Assembly: GCF_900090225.1 (NCBI RefSeq)
Contig: NZ_FMHY01000002.1
Location: 1,550,001 to 1,614,000, forward strand
Reading direction: 5' to 3'
DNA length: 64,000 nt
From: Micromonospora eburnea
Lineage (GTDB): Bacteria > Actinomycetota > Actinomycetes > Mycobacteriales > Micromonosporaceae
Shown: positions 20,662-29,213 of the stretch, piece by piece
How the letters are laid out: each line of letters begins with the position of its first letter
How positions within the stretch are numbered: the first letter of the stretch is position 1
Made by a program: the position numbers and the translations under genes
The notes under the pieces: model-generated
What the model was told of the DNA's origin: nothing
Databases searched by the model: none
Seen by the model: the letters and a program-made list of their open reading frames with translations, nothing else

Positions 20662-21633
20662 ATGCATCAGGTGGTGGTACTGGCCTATGACGACGTGGTC
20701 CCGTTCGACCTGTCCGTGCCGGTCGAGGTGTTCGGCCGGGCGCGGCTGACCGACGGCGGCCCGGCCTACGAGGTACGCGTCTGCGCCGTCACGGACGCGG
20801 TGCGGGCCGGCGCGGTCAGCCTCCGGGCACCGTACGACCTCTCCGTGCTGGCCGACGCCGACACGATCGTCGTACCCGGGGTGGCCGATCTCGACGTCGC
20901 GGTGCCCCCGGCGGTTCTGGACGCGCTCGCGGGCACCCCGGCCCGGCTGTTGTCGATCTGCACCGGCGCCTTCGTGCTGGCCGCCGCGGAGCGGCTCGAC
21001 GGCCGGCGGGCGACCACCCACTGGGCCGCCGCGGCCGAGCTGGCCCGCCGGCATCCCGCCGTCACCGTCGACCCCGGCGTGCTGTTCGTCGCGGACGGGC
21101 CGGTGTTGACGTCGGCCGGCGCGGCGGCCGGCCTCGACCTCTGCCTGCACGTGGTGCGGGGCGACCATGGCGCGGCGGTCGCCGCGGACACCGCGCGGAG
21201 CTGCGTCATGCCGCTGGAGCGTGCCGGTGGTCAGGCACAGTTCATCGCGTACGAGCCGCCCACGCCGGCCGGACACGGCCTGCAACCGCTGTTGGACTGG
21301 CTGACCGACAACCTGCACCGCCCGCTCACGCTGGCCGACATCGCCGCGCACGCCTCGATGAGTACGCGCTCCCTCAGTCGGCGTTTCCGCGATCAGATCG
21401 GCACCACGCCGGTGCAGTGGCTCAACCGGCAGCGGATCCGCCGCGCCCAGCAGCTGCTGGAACGCACCGACCACCCGGTCGAACGGGTCGGCACCCTCGT
21501 CGGCTTCACCTCTCCCACGGCCTTCCGCGAGTCCTTCCGCCAACTCGTCGGCGTCCCGCCCCGCGCCTACCGCACCGCCTTTCCACCCGAGCCCCGCTCT
21601 GCCCTCGCCCCGCCCCGGCCACGTCGATCATGA
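20662..21633 (+). CDS. GlxA family transcriptional regulator (DJ-1/PfpI plus AraC HTH)
   Basis: A 323-residue regulator. Residues about 3-165 form a DJ-1/PfpI domain with the nucleophile-elbow cysteine in SICTGAF, and residues about 215-305 an AraC-type double helix-turn-helix (ADIAAHASMSTRSLSRRFRDQ then VERVGTLVGFTSPTAFRESFRQ). Such proteins usually activate adjacent genes in response to a small ligand. The divergent DUF6010 membrane gene is the only close neighbour and a natural target candidate. The C-terminal tail is Pro/Arg-rich. The stop faces the convergent ECF42-type sigma factor gene. Confidence 0.92.
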   Translation: MHQVVVLAYDDVVPFDLSVPVEVFGRARLTDGGPAYEVRVCAVTDAVRAGAVSLRAPYDLSVLADADTIVVPGVADLDVAVPPAVLDALAGTPARLLSICTGAFVLAAAERLDGRRATTHWAAAAELARRHPAVTVDPGVLFVADGPVLTSAGAAAGLDLCLHVVRGDHGAAVAADTARSCVMPLERAGGQAQFIAYEPPTPAGHGLQPLLDWLTDNLHRPLTLADIAAHASMSTRSLSRRFRDQIGTTPVQWLNRQRIRRAQQLLERTDHPVERVGTLVGFTSPTAFRESFRQLVGVPPRAYRTAFPPEPRSALAPPRPRRS

Positions 21634-21685
21634 CGTTGCATCTCACTCCCACCCCTTGATCAACTCCCTGTGCCGCGTGTTGTGG

Positions 21686-22987
21686 TCACAGCGCGCCGCG
21701 AGGCCACCTGTTGCCGTACACGGAGTCGATCTTGGTGGGTGGGGTGAGGGAGGCCAGGCGGGCGGTGAGGAAGGCGCGTTCGGTGTCGTTGTCGACCAGG
21801 GCCAGGGCCGAGCGGTACGCGTCGGCCGCCTCCTGCGGACGGTCGAGGCGGCGCAGCAGGTCGGCGCGGATCGCCGGGAGATAGTGGTAGCCGGCCAGCC
21901 GCGGGTCCTGGGCCAGCGCGTCGACCTCGGCGAGGGCGGCCGAAGGGCCCTCAGCCATCGACACGGCCACCGCCCGGTTGAGTGCGACGACCGGTGACGG
22001 CCAGCGTTTCAGCAGCTCGTCGTAGAGGCGTACCACCTGGGGCCAGTCGGTCGCGGCGTAGCTGGGCGCGACGGCGTGCAGCGAGGCGATGGCGGCCTGG
22101 AGCGCGTACCGGCCGACGCGGCCGGTCCGGAACGCGCCGAGGACCAGGCGGTTGCCCTCTTCGATGGCCGGCCGGTCCCAGGCGGACCGGTCCTGGTCTT
22201 CGAGCCGGAGCAGCCGCCCCTCGGCGTCGGTACGCGTGGCCCGGCGCGCGTCGGTGAGCAGCAGCAGCGCGAGCAGCCCGCGGACCTCCGGCTCGTCGGG
22301 CATCAGGGCGAGCAGCATCCGGGTCAGGTGCAGTGCCCGGTCGATCAGGTCGGCGCGGACCAGGTCGCCGCCGGTCGGCGCGGTGTGCCCGGCGGTGTAG
22401 AGCAGGTGGATCACGGACAGCACCGCGTCCAGCCGCTCGGGCAGCTCGGCGGCCTCGGGCACCCGGTACGGGATCCGGGCTGCGGCGATCTTCTTCTTGG
22501 CCCGGGTGACCCGGGCGGCCATCGTCGGCTCGGAGACCAGGAACGCCCGGGCGATGTCGCCGGTGCTCACCCCGCACACCAGGCGCAGGGTCAGCGCGAC
22601 CTGGGCCTCCCGGGCCAGCGCCGGGTGGCAGCAGGTGAAGACCAGCCGCAGCCGGTCGTCGGGCACCGCGTCCTCGCCTGGCTCGTCCGCCATCTCGGCC
22701 TCCACCGGTTCCACGAGCAGGGGCATCTTCGACCGGAACACCTTGTCCCGGCGCAGCACGTCGAGGGCCTTGCGCTTCGCCGTGGCGGTCAGCCAGGCGC
22801 CGGGCTTGTCGGGTACGCCGTCCCGGGCCCAGGCGGCCAGCGCGGCCACGTACGCGTCCTGGACGCACTCCTCGGCGACGTCGAGATCGCCGGCGACGCG
22901 CGCCGTCGCGGCGAGCACGAAGGCCCACTCGCGACGGTGCGCGTCCGCCACGGCCCGTTCGGCCGCGGCGGTCCCGATCTCGGTCAC
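21686..22987 (-). CDS. ECF sigma factor of the ECF42 type, with long C-terminal extension
   Basis: A 433-residue sigma factor. The first 180 residues hold regions 2 and 4 (AEECVQDAYVAALAAWARDG, CGVSTGDIARAFLVSEPTMAARVTRAKKKI), while the remaining 250 residues are a helical TPR-like extension typical of ECF42. As known for the group, it is encoded with a DGPF (YCII-related) protein, has no anti-sigma factor, and is expected to transcribe that DGPF gene. Here the two overlap by 4 nt (GTGA at 22984-22987). A matching ECF42-type promoter precedes the pair, implying positive autoregulation. The signal is unknown. Confidence 0.93.
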   Translation of the reverse strand: MTEIGTAAAERAVADAHRREWAFVLAATARVAGDLDVAEECVQDAYVAALAAWARDGVPDKPGAWLTATAKRKALDVLRRDKVFRSKMPLLVEPVEAEMADEPGEDAVPDDRLRLVFTCCHPALAREAQVALTLRLVCGVSTGDIARAFLVSEPTMAARVTRAKKKIAAARIPYRVPEAAELPERLDAVLSVIHLLYTAGHTAPTGGDLVRADLIDRALHLTRMLLALMPDEPEVRGLLALLLLTDARRATRTDAEGRLLRLEDQDRSAWDRPAIEEGNRLVLGAFRTGRVGRYALQAAIASLHAVAPSYAATDWPQVVRLYDELLKRWPSPVVALNRAVAVSMAEGPSAALAEVDALAQDPRLAGYHYLPAIRADLLRRLDRPQEAADAYRSALALVDNDTERAFLTARLASLTPPTKIDSVYGNRWPRGAL

Positions 22988-23325
22988 TCGGCCGGCGGGA
23001 CGAACAGCGGCCGGACCTCGACGCCGCCGTCGATGGTGGCCGGGTTCAGCTTGGCGATCTTCAGGGCCACGTCCAGGTCGGGCGCCTCCAGGACGAAGAA
23101 CCCGGCGACGACCTCCTTGGCCTCGATGAACGGGCCGTCGGTGACGAGGTCGCCGCGGATCGCCGTGGCGGTGGTGCTGGGCTGCAGCGCGAACCCCGTG
23201 ACGATCTTGCCGCCCAGCTCCTCGACCTGGGCCGGGTAGCGATCCAGCAGCGCCAGGTAGTCGGGCGTGATCTCCATCGGGTCGGCCGGCGCGGGCGAGT
23301 AGATCAGGACTGCGTACTGGGCCAT
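22984..23325 (-). CDS. YCII-related DGPF family protein
   Basis: A 113-residue ferredoxin-fold protein with the diagnostic motif VTDGPFIEAKEVVAGFFVLE. DGPF proteins are the constant partners and main targets of ECF42 sigma factors; their biochemical activity is unknown. The start at 23325 (MAQYAVLIYSP) is preceded by GAGGAG; longer in-frame starts run through the promoter. It is the first gene of the pair and overlaps the sigma factor start by 4 nt. Confidence 0.92.
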   Translation of the reverse strand: MAQYAVLIYSPAPADPMEITPDYLALLDRYPAQVEELGGKIVTGFALQPSTTATAIRGDLVTDGPFIEAKEVVAGFFVLEAPDLDVALKIAKLNPATIDGGVEVRPLFVPPAE

Positions 23326-23365
23326 CGGATTCTCCTCAGGTTGTCGTTCCCTCTTCTGTCTCACC

Positions 23366-23392
23366 GACGTACGGGTTCCGTCCGATTCGACA
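23366..23392 (-). promoter_or_regulatory. ECF42-type promoter of the DGPF-sigma operon
   Basis: On the minus strand TGTCGA (23387-23392), a 17-bp spacer, then CGTC (23366-23369). This fits the ECF42 target motif reported for Streptomyces venezuelae as I recall it (TGTCGA and CGA/TC). The start codon lies about 40 nt downstream. Confidence 0.7.
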
Positions 23393-23567
23393 ACACCCCG
23401 GGGAAGTTTTCTGGCCCGGGCCGGACTCGGGGACCGCAGGGGCAGCGAATGATCACATACGCGCCCCTCCGGGCGCGTCCGACGACACGGCGAAGGCGGC
23501 GCGGAGGCACCGGCGGACGGGTCCGAGCCAGTGCCCTCGGAGGGCAGCGACGGAACCGGCCGTTGAC

Positions 23568-23573
23568 TAGGGT
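23568..23573 (+). promoter_or_regulatory. -10 element, probably leaderless, for the methyltransferase gene
   Basis: TAGGGT, 8 nt, then GTG at 23582; no ribosome site. Confidence 0.45.
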
Positions 23574-23581
23574 CGACCGGC

Positions 23582-24235
23582 GTGACCGGACCGACTTGGC
23601 TGACCGAGACCCGCGTCGCGTACGACACGGTCGCCGTGGACTACGCGCGACTGATCCCCGACGTGGCGGAGGGCACGCTGGCCCGGAGCATGCTGACCGC
23701 ATTCGCCGAGCAGGTCGGGCCCGGGCGGCCGGTGCTGGAGGTGGGCTGCGGGACCGGCCGGATCACCGCCCACCTGCGTGACCTCGGCCTGGACGTGTCC
23801 GGCGTGGACCTCTCGCCCGGCATGATCCAGGTGGCCCGCCGGGCGTACCCGGGGCTGCGCTTCGAGGTCGGCTCGATGACCGCCCTGGCGCTGCCCGACG
23901 CCGGGCTGGCCGGGCTCGTCGCCTGGTACTCGATCATCCATCTGCCGCCCGAGCTGCTGCCCGAGGTGTTCGCCGAGTTCCACCGGGTGCTCGCCCCGGG
24001 CGGCCGGCTCCTGCTCGCGATCAAGGCCGGAGACCGACGGATCCGCCTCCAGCAGGCGTACGGGCACACCGTCTCGTACGACGTGCACTGGCTGCCACCG
24101 GACCGGCTCGCCGCCCAGCTCACCGAGTCCGGGTTGGCCGTGCGGGCCACGCTGGTCCGGGAGGCGGAGGGCCTTGAGAAGGGACCGCAGGCGTTCCTCC
24201 TGGCCGAGCGGCCGGACGGGACGGCGGACCGGTGA
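23582..24235 (+). CDS. Class I SAM-dependent methyltransferase
   Basis: A 217-residue enzyme with the full motif set: VLEVGCGTGRITAHL (motif I, about 51-65), VDLSPGMI (motif II), a central SIIHLPPELLPEVFAEFHRVLAPGG with the post-I/IV elements, and a C-terminal beta hairpin. It belongs to the ubiquinone/menaquinone methyltransferase-like group, but the substrate cannot be told. GTG at 23582 fits a leaderless mRNA. The asparaginase gene starts within its last 4 nt (GTGA), so the two are an operon. Confidence 0.88.
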   Translation: MTGPTWLTETRVAYDTVAVDYARLIPDVAEGTLARSMLTAFAEQVGPGRPVLEVGCGTGRITAHLRDLGLDVSGVDLSPGMIQVARRAYPGLRFEVGSMTALALPDAGLAGLVAWYSIIHLPPELLPEVFAEFHRVLAPGGRLLLAIKAGDRRIRLQQAYGHTVSYDVHWLPPDRLAAQLTESGLAVRATLVREAEGLEKGPQAFLLAERPDGTADR

Positions 24236-25209
24236 CCGTCGCGCTGTTCACCCTCGGCGGCACGATCGCCATGGCCGGGAGCGCCGGACAGGGCGTGGTC
24301 AACCGGCTCAGCGGGGCCCAGCTCACCGCCGCCGTACCGGGGCTCGCCGACGTCCCGCTCGACGTCCACGACGTGCGGGCGGTGCCGAGCGCCGCGCTGA
24401 CGTACCGGCAGGTGCTGGAGCTGGTCGACGCGGCGGGCGCGGCGGTGGCGGCCGGGGCGACCGGCGCGGTGGTCACCCAGGGCACCGACAGCCTGGAGGA
24501 GACCGCGTACCTGGCCGACCTGGTCTGGCCGCACCCGGCGCCGCTGGTGCTCACCGGCGCGATGCGCAACCCCACCCTCGCCGGCCCGGACGGCCCGGCG
24601 AACCTGCTCGCCGCCGCCCGGGTCGCCGTCGCGCCGGATGCGCGCGATCTCGGCGTGCTGGTCGCGTTCAACGACGAGATCCACGCCGCGCGGCACGTCC
24701 GCAAGACCCACAGCACCAGTACGGCCACCTTCGCCTCGCCCAACGCCGGCCCGCTCGGCCACGTGATCGAGGGGGAGGTACGCCTGCTCACCCGGCCGCC
24801 CCGGCGGGACCCGCTGCCGCCGGTGGACGCCGACCGGCTCGCCGCCACCCGGGTGGCGTTGCACACCGTCACCCTCGACGACGACGTGGCGCTGCTCGAC
24901 GCGCTCGCGTCGAACCTGGACGGACTGGTGGTGGCCGGCTTCGGGGTGGGGCACGTGCCGCCGGACTTCGCCCCGGCGCTCGGCGCGCTGGCCGAACGGA
25001 TGCCGGTGGTGCTCGCCTCGCGGACCGGCGCCGGGTCGGTGCTGCGGCACACGTACGGGGCGGTCGGCTCGGAGAGCGACCTGCTCCGGCGGGGTCTGAT
25101 CGGCGGCGGGTTGCTCGACCCGTACAAGGCGAAGGTGCTGCTCCGGCTCCTGCTGGCCGGTGGCGCGGACCACGCGGCGGTCCGGGACGCCTTCCGCCGG
25201 TACGGCTGA
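24232..25209 (+). CDS. L-asparaginase/glutaminase family protein
   Basis: Hydrolyses asparagine to aspartate and ammonia, or a related amide. The 325-residue protein has both conserved threonine motifs: LGGTIA near residues 8-13 and TQGTDSLEETA near 83-93, plus the NDEIHAARHVRKTHSTST segment with the catalytic lysine. There is no signal peptide, so it is cytoplasmic. GTG at 24232 overlaps the methyltransferase stop by 4 nt. The pairing with a methyltransferase is unusual and unexplained. A long hairpin follows the gene. Confidence 0.92.
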   Translation: MTVALFTLGGTIAMAGSAGQGVVNRLSGAQLTAAVPGLADVPLDVHDVRAVPSAALTYRQVLELVDAAGAAVAAGATGAVVTQGTDSLEETAYLADLVWPHPAPLVLTGAMRNPTLAGPDGPANLLAAARVAVAPDARDLGVLVAFNDEIHAARHVRKTHSTSTATFASPNAGPLGHVIEGEVRLLTRPPRRDPLPPVDADRLAATRVALHTVTLDDDVALLDALASNLDGLVVAGFGVGHVPPDFAPALGALAERMPVVLASRTGAGSVLRHTYGAVGSESDLLRRGLIGGGLLDPYKAKVLLRLLLAGGADHAAVRDAFRRYG

Positions 25210-25225
25210 GCCGGGTCCGCCCGCC

Positions 25226-25294
25226 CAAGATCCGGACAGCATCGGGGAAGTTGCCGCCTCCTGGCATGAGGAGGCGGCAACTCCGGAGATCTTG
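25226..25294. repeat. Long intergenic palindrome with GATC-containing ends
   Basis: Inner perfect 13-bp stem (25250-25262 with 25269-25281) and outer arms CAAGATCCGGA (25226-25236) and TCCGGAGATCTTG (25282-25294) that pair with a 2-nt bulge. It probably also terminates the methyltransferase-asparaginase transcript. One of four GATC-ended intergenic palindromes in this window. Confidence 0.7.
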
Positions 25295-25322
25295 TGCGCC
25301 CGAGGGCGGGGGACGGCCTCCG

Positions 25323-25328
25323 TAGACT
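25323..25328 (+). promoter_or_regulatory. -10 element, leaderless, for the DUF5522 gene
   Basis: TAGACT, 6 nt, then GTG at 25335. Confidence 0.55.
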
Positions 25329-25334
25329 CGCCTG

Positions 25335-25577
25335 GTGAGTGGAGAGCGACGAGCCCTGGCGGAGCGGGCGTTGACCGAGCCGCACCCGTCCCGGCTGTCG
25401 CCTGAGCACCCGCGGCGGGAGCGGATCCTGGCCGCGCACGCGGCCGCGCTGGCCGCCGGGGAGGCCGGCTACCGCGACCCGGAGACCGGGCTGTTCGTGC
25501 TCACCGCCGGGTTCCTCGCCGCCCGGGGCACCTGCTGTGGGCGAGGCTGTCGACACTGTCCGTACGTGGACGATTGA
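25335..25577 (+). CDS. DUF5522 family small protein
   Basis: An 80-residue protein ending in GTCCGRGCRHCPYVDD, a dense cysteine cluster (four Cys and one His) that probably binds zinc or an iron-sulfur cluster. The N-terminal half is Arg/Ala/Glu-rich and helical. The family is widespread and uncharacterised. GTG at 25335 is fixed by the leaderless promoter spacing. A lipoprotein gene follows 86 nt downstream on the same strand but has its own ribosome site. Confidence 0.82.
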   Translation: MSGERRALAERALTEPHPSRLSPEHPRRERILAAHAAALAAGEAGYRDPETGLFVLTAGFLAARGTCCGRGCRHCPYVDD

Positions 25578-25663
25578 GGACTTCCCTCGCAAGCGGGCAC
25601 GCCGTACGGTTTCCGTCGGACATCCGGCGGATTCCCGCCGACCACTGCGGAGGAGGTCTCTAC

Positions 25664-26212
25664 GTGCACGCCCGGACCTGGCTCGCCGCTTCGGCCGTAC
25701 TGCTGACCGCTGGCTGCACCGCGGAGGCCACCCCGGTGGCGTTGCCGGCGGCGGCGCCGTCGCCGGTCGAGGTGGCCGCCGCCTCCTCGGGCGGCGCGTG
25801 CCGGCTGCTCGACTTCGCGGTGATCGCCAAGCACACCGGGGCCCGGTTCGACGTGGCCGCCTCCGTGGAGCGGGGCGACACGCACACCTGCGTGCTCCGC
25901 GCCGGGGCGGCCCTCCTGCCGGAGCTGATCCTCAGCGTCACCGAGACGTCGATCGACACGTCGGGTTTCACCAAGGACGTGCTGCCCACGGGCGCGAAGA
26001 AGGTCACCAAGCTGGGGAAGGCCGCCTATCGGCACCACCTGCCGAAGGCCGGCAAGGCCGGCCCGGTGGCCGAGGTGGGCTGGCTCGCCACCGACGGGCG
26101 GCTGGCCACCCTGCGCTGGACCTGCCCCGACGGCGCCCAGGCGGCGGAGGCCGAGGAGATGACCGGCAAGCTGGTCAACCTGGCCAAGCTGGTGGACACC
26201 CGCCGGCTGTGA
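25664..26212 (+). CDS. Putative lipoprotein
   Basis: A 182-residue exported protein with a type II signal peptide: HARTWLAASAVLLTAGC, lipobox LTAGC with the lipidated cysteine at residue 18. After an Ala/Pro-rich spacer a compact domain follows (ACRLLDFAVIAKHTGARFDVAASVE and HTCVLRAG), with cysteines that could form a disulfide. Similar in plan to actinobacterial DUF3558-type lipoproteins, but I cannot confirm the family. GTG at 25664 has GGAGGAGG upstream; a longer frame from 25574 would bury the signal peptide. Convergent with ideR. Confidence 0.8.
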   Translation: MHARTWLAASAVLLTAGCTAEATPVALPAAAPSPVEVAAASSGGACRLLDFAVIAKHTGARFDVAASVERGDTHTCVLRAGAALLPELILSVTETSIDTSGFTKDVLPTGAKKVTKLGKAAYRHHLPKAGKAGPVAEVGWLATDGRLATLRWTCPDGAQAAEAEEMTGKLVNLAKLVDTRRL

Positions 26213-26245
26213 GCCGGCGGGGCGGCGGCGAGCCCCGACCGAGGC

Positions 26246-26941
26246 TCAGTGGGCCGCGACGAACACCCGGGAGGCCACCTCGCGGGGCAACCGGATCCGG
26301 TCGCCCGAGCGGTCGATGGAGACGCCGTCCCGCTCCTGCGCCACGGTCACCGTCGCACCCGGGTCGACGCCGGCCGCGTGCAGTTGCCGGAGCACGTCCG
26401 CGTCGGTCTGCACGCTCTCGCAGATCCGGCGTACCACGACCGGACCGGAGAGACCGGGGAAGGCGAGGTTGCGCTCGGTCTCGGTGGACTCGGCCTCCGG
26501 CTGGCCCGGCTCGCCCAGCTCCTCCAGCCCCGGGATCGGGTTGCCGTACGGCGAGCGGGTGGGGCGGTTGAGCAGGTCGTAGACCCGCTTCTCCACCGCG
26601 TCGCTCATCACGTGCTCCCACCGGCAGGCCTCGTCGTGGGCCTCCTCGTAGGGCATTCCGATCACGTTGACCAGCAGCAGCTCGGCCAGCCGGTGCTTGC
26701 GCATGACCGCGACCGCGGTGCCGCGACCCAACGGGGTGAGCGACAGATGCCGGTCGCCCTCGACGGTGAGCAGGCCGTCCCGCTCCATCCGGGCGACGGT
26801 CTGGCTGACGGTGGGACCGCTCTGGCGCAGCCGCTCCGCGATCCGGGCACGCAGCGGGGGCACCCCCTCCTCCTCCAGTTCGAGGATGGTGCGCAGGTAC
26901 ATCTCGGTCGTGTCGACTAGATCATGGCGATCGTGGCGCAT
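26246..26941 (-). CDS. ideR: Iron-dependent regulator IdeR/DtxR
   Basis: Fe(II)-activated repressor of iron-uptake genes. The 231-residue protein keeps all three domains: winged helix (about 5-75), dimerisation domain with metal ligands, and a C-terminal SH3-like domain (about 155-231). Ligands match DtxR with an offset of 4: M14, C106, E109 and H110 (CRWEH) for site 2, and H83, E87 and H102 for site 1. The start at 26941 has GGAGG upstream. In M. tuberculosis this gene is next to sigB; here about 9 kb of other genes separate them. Confidence 0.95.
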   Translation of the reverse strand: MRHDRHDLVDTTEMYLRTILELEEEGVPPLRARIAERLRQSGPTVSQTVARMERDGLLTVEGDRHLSLTPLGRGTAVAVMRKHRLAELLLVNVIGMPYEEAHDEACRWEHVMSDAVEKRVYDLLNRPTRSPYGNPIPGLEELGEPGQPEAESTETERNLAFPGLSGPVVVRRICESVQTDADVLRQLHAAGVDPGATVTVAQERDGVSIDRSGDRIRLPREVASRVFVAAH

Positions 26942-27100
26942 CGATGCCTCCTTCCGGCGGAGGTGTATCCGCGCTCACTCGTATCGACCAGGTCATGCTT
27001 CACGTCACGGCCTCCCGGTCGTCGATGCTACCCCGGACCCCCGACAACCGGCCGCCGCCGAATCGCGGGCTCGCCGCCCGGATGGTGTTGACTGGGCCGC

Positions 27101-27958
27101 ATGTCCGGAACCGCAGAGCTGTTGGTCGAGCCAGACCGGCTCGCCGCCGAACTCGACCACACCGACCCGCCCACCCTGCTCGACGTCCGCTGGCGGCTCG
27201 CCGGGCCGCCCGGCCGGGACGACTACGCCGCCGGCCACCTGCCCGGCGCCGTCTTCGTCGACCTGGACACCGAACTCTGCGGCCGGCCGGGCGCAGCCGG
27301 CCGGCACCCGCTGCCCGACCCCGCCGCGCTCCAGGCCGCGCTGCGCGCCGTCGGGGTCCGCGCCGGTCACCCCGTCGTGGTGTACGACGGTGGCGACGGC
27401 ATGTCCGCCGCCCGAGCCTGGTGGACGCTGCGCTGGGTCGGCCACCGGGCGGTCCGGGTGCTGCACGGCGGCTTCCCCGCCTGGGTCGCCGCCGGACTGC
27501 CGGTCTCCACCGTGGCGCCCACCCCGACGCCCGGCGACGTGACCGTCACGCCGGGTGAGCTGCCGGTGCTCGACGCGGGGGAGGCCGCCCGGCTGGCCGC
27601 CGCCGAGACCGGGGTGCTGCTCGACGTGCGGGCCGCCCCGCGTTACCGGGGCGAGACCGAGCCGATCGACCCGGTCGCCGGCCACGTGCCGGGCGCGGTC
27701 AACCTACCCGCGCCGGAATACGTCAGCGACGGCCGGTTCCCCTCCGTCGAGGCACTGCGCCAGCGGTTCGCCGCGGCCGGGGTCGCGGCGGACGCGCCGG
27801 TCGGGGCGTACTGCGGCTCCGGGGTGACCGCCGCGCAGGCGGTCCTGGCGCTGCACCTCGCCGGCCGCCCGGACGCCGCCCTGTACGTCGGCTCATGGAG
27901 CAACTGGGTGGCCGACCCGGACCGTACGGTCGCCACCGGTGGGACTCCCGGTCACTGA
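27101..27958 (+). CDS. Two-domain rhodanese-type sulfurtransferase
   Basis: Thiosulfate or 3-mercaptopyruvate sulfurtransferase. The 285-residue protein has an inactive N-terminal rhodanese domain (about 8-132, LDVRWRL...YAAGHLPGAVFVDLD) and a catalytic C-terminal one (about 158-280) with the persulfide cysteine C238 in YCGSGVTA. The loop CGSGVTA is closer to mercaptopyruvate and mycobacterial SseA-type enzymes than to classical CRKGVT rhodanese, so the donor is uncertain. Monocistronic; the AcuC-type gene starts 48 nt downstream on the same strand, possibly with its own promoter. Confidence 0.9.
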   Translation: MSGTAELLVEPDRLAAELDHTDPPTLLDVRWRLAGPPGRDDYAAGHLPGAVFVDLDTELCGRPGAAGRHPLPDPAALQAALRAVGVRAGHPVVVYDGGDGMSAARAWWTLRWVGHRAVRVLHGGFPAWVAAGLPVSTVAPTPTPGDVTVTPGELPVLDAGEAARLAAAETGVLLDVRAAPRYRGETEPIDPVAGHVPGAVNLPAPEYVSDGRFPSVEALRQRFAAAGVAADAPVGAYCGSGVTAAQAVLALHLAGRPDAALYVGSWSNWVADPDRTVATGGTPGH

Positions 27959-28006
27959 CCAGCACGTGCGACGGGCGTGGCCAGGGCCGCGTGCGACGAT
28001 GAACCA

Positions 28007-29188
28007 ATGGTCGACGACACGGTGGTGGTGTGGGACGAGGCCCTGCTCGCCTACGACATGGGTGACCATCCGCTCGACCCGGTCCGGGTCGAGCTGACCA
28101 TGGCGCTCGCCCGCGAGCTCGGTGTGCTCGACCGGCCCGGGGTCCGGCTGGCCAAGCCGGAGCCGGCCGACGACGAGCTGCTGACCCGGGTGCACGACCC
28201 GCGTTACCTGGACGCGGTGCGGGCCGCGCCCCGGGACCCGCTCTTCGCCGGCTTCGGGCTCGGCACCTCGGACAACCCCGTCTTTGACGGCATGCACGAG
28301 GCCAGCGCCCTGATCGCCGGGGCGAGCGTGGCCGCGGCCGAGGCGGTGTGGCGGGGGGAGGCCCGTCGTGCCGTCAACGTGGCCGGCGGGCTGCACCACG
28401 CGATGCCGGCCCGCGCCGCCGGGTTCTGCGTCTACAACGACCCGGCGGTGGCCATCGCCCGCCTGCTCGACCTCGGCGCGGAGCGGATCGCGTACGTGGA
28501 CGTGGACGTGCACCACGGCGACGGTGTGCAGGAGATCTTCTACCACGATCCCCGGGTGCTCACGGTGAGCCTGCACGAGACCCCGCTCGCGCTCTTTCCC
28601 GGCACCGGGTTTCCCGACGAGACCGGCGGTCCGGGCGCGGAGGGCAGCGCGGTCAACCTGCCGCTGCCGCCCGGTGTGGGCGACGCCGGCTGGCAACGCG
28701 CGTTCCACGCCGTCGTACCGTCGGTGCTGCGGGCGTTCCGGCCCCAGCTGCTGGTCACCCAGTGCGGGGCGGACGGCCACCGGCTCGACCCCCTCGCCGA
28801 CCTGCACCTCTCGGTGGACGGTCAGCGGGCCACCTACCGAACACTACGGGCGCTCGCCGACGAGCTGTGCGACGGCCGCTGGGTGGCCACCGGCGGCGGC
28901 GGGTACGCGCTGGTCGAGGTGGTGCCCCGGGCGTGGACACACCTGCTCGCCGTGGCCACCGGGGAGCCGATCGACCCGGCCACGCTCACCCCGCCCGGCT
29001 GGCGGGAGCTGGCGGCGAGGCGGCGTCCCGGCCACGAGGTGCCGCTGCGGATGACCGACGACGTCGACCCGGCGTACCAGCCGTGGCAACCCAACGGCGA
29101 GCCGGACCCGGTGGGCCGGGCGATCGCGGCCACCCGCCGAGCCGTCTTCCCGCTGCTCGGGCTCGATCCGCACGATCCGCGCGACTGA
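28007..29188 (+). CDS. acuC: AcuC-type class I/II histone deacetylase-fold lysine deacylase
   Basis: A zinc-dependent deacylase likely to remove acetyl groups from lysines of metabolic enzymes such as acetyl-CoA synthetase. The 393-residue protein has the arginase/deacetylase signature: GGLHHAMPARAAGFCVYND, DVDVHHGDGVQEIFYHDPRVLTVSLH-type zinc site (D, H), and CGADGH followed by TGGGGYA. Start ATG at 28007; an upstream in-frame start would add 10 residues. The next gene, 25 nt away, encodes a Pat-type protein acyltransferase, so the two probably form an acetylation/deacetylation switch, as with acuA/acuC in Bacillus. Confidence 0.92.
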   Translation: MVDDTVVVWDEALLAYDMGDHPLDPVRVELTMALARELGVLDRPGVRLAKPEPADDELLTRVHDPRYLDAVRAAPRDPLFAGFGLGTSDNPVFDGMHEASALIAGASVAAAEAVWRGEARRAVNVAGGLHHAMPARAAGFCVYNDPAVAIARLLDLGAERIAYVDVDVHHGDGVQEIFYHDPRVLTVSLHETPLALFPGTGFPDETGGPGAEGSAVNLPLPPGVGDAGWQRAFHAVVPSVLRAFRPQLLVTQCGADGHRLDPLADLHLSVDGQRATYRTLRALADELCDGRWVATGGGGYALVEVVPRAWTHLLAVATGEPIDPATLTPPGWRELAARRRPGHEVPLRMTDDVDPAYQPWQPNGEPDPVGRAIAATRRAVFPLLGLDPHDPRD

Positions 29189-29213
29189 CCGGACGGTAGG
29201 GGAGGACCGACCG

